A stretch of DNA of 25,765 nucleotides, from assembly GCA_030263395.1 (NCBI GenBank), contig SZOW01000023.1:1-25765 (forward strand), in the 5' to 3' direction. The stretch is from QUBU01 sp014337915 (lineage in GTDB: Bacteria; Pseudomonadota; Gammaproteobacteria; Steroidobacterales; GCA-2729495). Below the pieces are notes generated by a model, which saw nothing but the letters and a program-made list of their open reading frames with translations, was not told the DNA's origin and made no database searches. The position numbers and the translations under genes were made by a program. Below are positions 23,179-25,765 of the stretch, in pieces; the stretch's first letter is position 1, and each line of letters begins with the position of its first letter.

Positions 23179-23535
23179 ATGCGGATGCTGAAATTGCTGG
23201 CGGCGATGGGTGCCGCCGTGTTCCTGCTGGCTGGCTGCGGTGGCGGCAAGCCGGCGGGCGAAACCCAGATGGACAAGGCTGCCGAGTCCATGCAGGACGC
23301 TGCGGACAAGGCAGGCGAGGCGGCCCAGGCCGCTGGTGATGCGGCGCAGGCTGCGGGCGAGGCGGCGGGTGCCGCTGTCGACGCTGCCGGCCAGGCTGCT
23401 GGCGCCGCTGCTGATGCCGCCGGCCAGGCAGCGGGAGCTGCGGCCGATGCCGCCGGCCAGGCAGCGGGAGCTGCGGCCGATGCCGCTGGCCAGGCCGCTG
23501 ACGCTGCTGCCGAGGCTGCCAAGCCGCAGCAGTAA
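23179..23535 (+). CDS. small alanine-rich repeat lipoprotein
   Basis: The 118-residue product has a lipoprotein signal peptide, M-R-M-L-K-L-L-A-A-M-G-A-A-V-F-L-L-A-G-C, with Cys20 as the lipid anchor. The following G-G-G-K residues lack Asp at position +2, so outer-membrane sorting by Lol is expected. The mature part is almost entirely Ala, Gly, Gln, Asp and Glu in an 11-residue period of the form A-A-G-Q-A-A-G-A-A-A-D. This suggests a long amphipathic helix or coiled rod, as in Lpp-like tethers. No function can be assigned. It starts at 23179 behind AGGGGG and ends before a strong terminator, so it is probably a single-gene unit. Confidence 0.85.
   Translation: MRMLKLLAAMGAAVFLLAGCGGGKPAGETQMDKAAESMQDAADKAGEAAQAAGDAAQAAGEAAGAAVDAAGQAAGAAADAAGQAAGAAADAAGQAAGAAADAAGQAADAAAEAAKPQQ
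23350..23514 (+). repeat. 33-base tandem repeats inside the alanine-rich lipoprotein gene
   Basis: Five 33-base units run in phase with the reading frame, each coding for one 11-residue period. The units at 23416-23448 and 23449-23481 are identical base for base. The unit at 23383-23415 encodes the same peptide, but six of its third codon positions differ. The first and last units (23350-23382 and 23482-23514) are more diverged, including amino-acid changes. Two identical neighbours beside synonymously diverged copies suggest one recent duplication in an older array. Confidence 0.9.
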
Positions 23536-23550
23536 GCGACGCGCGAGATT

Positions 23551-23588
23551 CCCGGGCGGGTGGTGCCTCAGGCGTTCACCTGCCCGGG
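23551..23588. repeat. large inverted repeat downstream of the lipoprotein gene
   Basis: The arms at 23551-23562 and 23577-23588 pair over 12 positions with one G-U, centred on CCCGGGC/GCCCGGG. The 14-base loop holds a further small GCC/GGC hairpin. No T-run follows, so it is not an intrinsic terminator by itself. It stands 15 bases after the lipoprotein stop codon and 13 bases before a real terminator hairpin. It could protect the mRNA 3' end. Confidence 0.7.
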
Positions 23589-23601
23589 TTCTCCACGAAA
23601 T

Positions 23602-23632
23602 GGGCCGGAATCGGAAGATCCCGGCCCTTTTT
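23602..23632 (+). terminator. intrinsic terminator of the lipoprotein gene
   Basis: GGGCCGG at 23602-23608 pairs with CCGGCCC at 23621-23627. An inner ATC/GAT extension caps a GGAA (GNRA-type) tetraloop. Five T residues, then GTTGT, follow directly. This is a strong rho-independent terminator for rightward transcription. In the other direction only three T residues follow the hairpin, so it is probably weaker for the leftward uvrA transcript, which ends at 23637. Confidence 0.85.
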
Positions 23633-23636
23633 GTTG

Positions 23637-24749
<1,113 letters not shown>

Positions 24750-24770
<21 letters not shown>

Positions 24771-25765
24771 CAGCAGCTCGCGGCCGGCGAACTGCTGGCT
24801 TGAGCCGCTGGACTTGCCCCGGTTCAGGGAACCGCCACCGCCGGAAACGCCGGTGCCGCTGTTGCGGCCGGTGTTCTCCGTCTCAAACTCAATCGTGGCT
24901 TTGCCCAGGCTGTCGCTGATGTACTTGGCCGTGTCGTAGTCGTCGGTGCCATAGAACGACTTGGCGCTGTTCGCCAGGAAGGTTTGCCACTTCGGATAGA
25001 CGCCCTTCAACTGGCTCAAGTCCTGGATGAACACCCAGAAGGCTAGGCCGTAGCCGCGCATCAGGCTAACCGCGTCCTCGATCTGCTTCATGTAGCCGAG
25101 CTGGCCGAACTCATCGAGCAGGAAGGCGACCCGGTGCATGGGTTGCGTGGTGCTCGACGTGATGGCCGCGATCACGGAGCCGATGAAGGCCCGGACAAAG
25201 CGGGCATTGGGGCCGATCTTGTTGGCGGGCAGCACCATGTAGACCGTCATCAGTTCGGCCTTCATGTTCGCCAGGTTGAAATCGGAGCGCGACACGGCCG
25301 CCGCGATCCGTGGATCATCCATAAAGGCCGTGCTCTTCTGCGCCGTGGAAATCACCGAGCCGCGTTCACGGTCGGGCATCCCCATGATGGTGTTTGCCGC
25401 CCGCGCCGGAAGGCCGAAAGCGGCCTTTTCGTCGGCGGCCATTTCGGCCAGGGTCTCAAAAAGCACTTCCTCGCCGGCGGTCAGGATGCGCCGCACTTCG
25501 GGCAGATTGCGCCGGCCTTCATCCAGGCCGGCAACGTGCAGCATCAGCCCTTGCAGCAGCGTCCGGGCCGACTCGTCAAAGTGCGCCTGCCCCTTCGGGT
25601 CTGGAATGACCAGGCAGTCAGCCAGCACGGCCGATTCACCGACGCATGCCGGGTCACTCGTATCGAGGCGATCCAGCAGGTTGAAGGCGTGCGCCTCGCC
25701 CTTGGTCACGCCGAACGGATCGACCACGAAAACCTTATGCCCCAGCTCGCGGCGGGCGCGAGCCG
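24750..25765 (-). CDS. VirD4/TraG-type conjugative coupling protein, fragment
   Basis: Type IV coupling proteins are inner-membrane ATPases that bring relaxosome DNA to a conjugative secretion channel. About 340 residues are visible, open to the window edge. The initiation codon, membrane anchor and Walker A lie outside. Visible parts, numbered from the GTG at 25727, are V-V-D-P-F-G-V at the start and Walker B F-L-L-D-E-F-G-Q-L-G near 202-211. F-I-Q-D-L-S-Q-L near 233-240 and S-F-Y-G-T-D-D-Y-D-T-A-K-Y-I near 257-270 follow. A Gly/Ser-rich stretch at about 288-310 precedes the R-E-L-L-T-P-D-E-V junction. Hand-counted GC in four sampled lines is about 60%, against 71% in uvrA. This suggests transfer from a mobile element or a different genome. 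Confidence 0.85.

Overview
The window looks like chromosomal DNA from a high-GC member of the Gammaproteobacteria. The evidence is an unbroken S10-spc-alpha ribosomal protein cluster in the same gene order as E. coli, an alpha subunit of RNA polymerase whose DNA-contact residues fall at the E. coli positions, a 448-residue PepQ-type dipeptidase, and uvrA lying downstream of the alpha operon. I cannot name a genus from sequence alone.

Layout. Positions 1-13898 (+) hold rpsJ (5' end cut by the window), rplC-rplD-rplW-rplB-rpsS-rplV-rpsC-rplP-rpmC-rpsQ, then rplN-rplX-rplE-rpsN-rpsH-rplF-rplR-rpsE-rpmD-rplO-secY-rpmJ, then rpsM-rpsK-rpsD-rpoA-rplQ. These build both ribosomal subunits, the Sec channel and RNA polymerase alpha. 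Genes are tightly packed, with several ATGA or TGATG stop/start overlaps. The exception is a 270-base gap between rpsJ and rplC, which carries a good sigma70-like promoter overlapping the rpsJ stop codon, followed by a hairpin-rich leader.

Positions 13931-16280 (+) hold a compact three-gene cassette directly downstream of rplQ: a class I methyltransferase-like protein, an unrecognised beta-rich protein and a GT-A-like glycosyltransferase. The last two overlap by ATGA. This suggests a small glycan-modification unit of unknown product.

Positions 16306-22001 (-) hold pepQ, then a lipoprotein periplasmic adaptor and an HAE1-type RND pump, all transcribed leftward. No outer-membrane channel gene lies beside them. 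trpS (22061-23080, +) is divergent from pepQ. A small alanine-rich lipoprotein with 11-residue repeats follows (23179-23535, +), ending in a large inverted repeat and a strong intrinsic terminator.

From 25765 down to 23637 (-) one uninterrupted reading frame joins two unrelated proteins: about 340 residues of a VirD4/TraG-type conjugation coupling protein and the last 370 or so residues of UvrA. The junction falls at 24750-24770, where both families share a T-P-D-E-V-like motif. Hand-counted GC changes there from about 71% (uvrA side) to about 60% (traG side). This is either an assembly chimera at a short shared sequence or a real illegitimate recombination that destroyed uvrA. It is the most important thing to check in this window.

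I saw no tRNA, rRNA, CRISPR array or insertion sequence. No gene-free stretch exceeds 300 bases.
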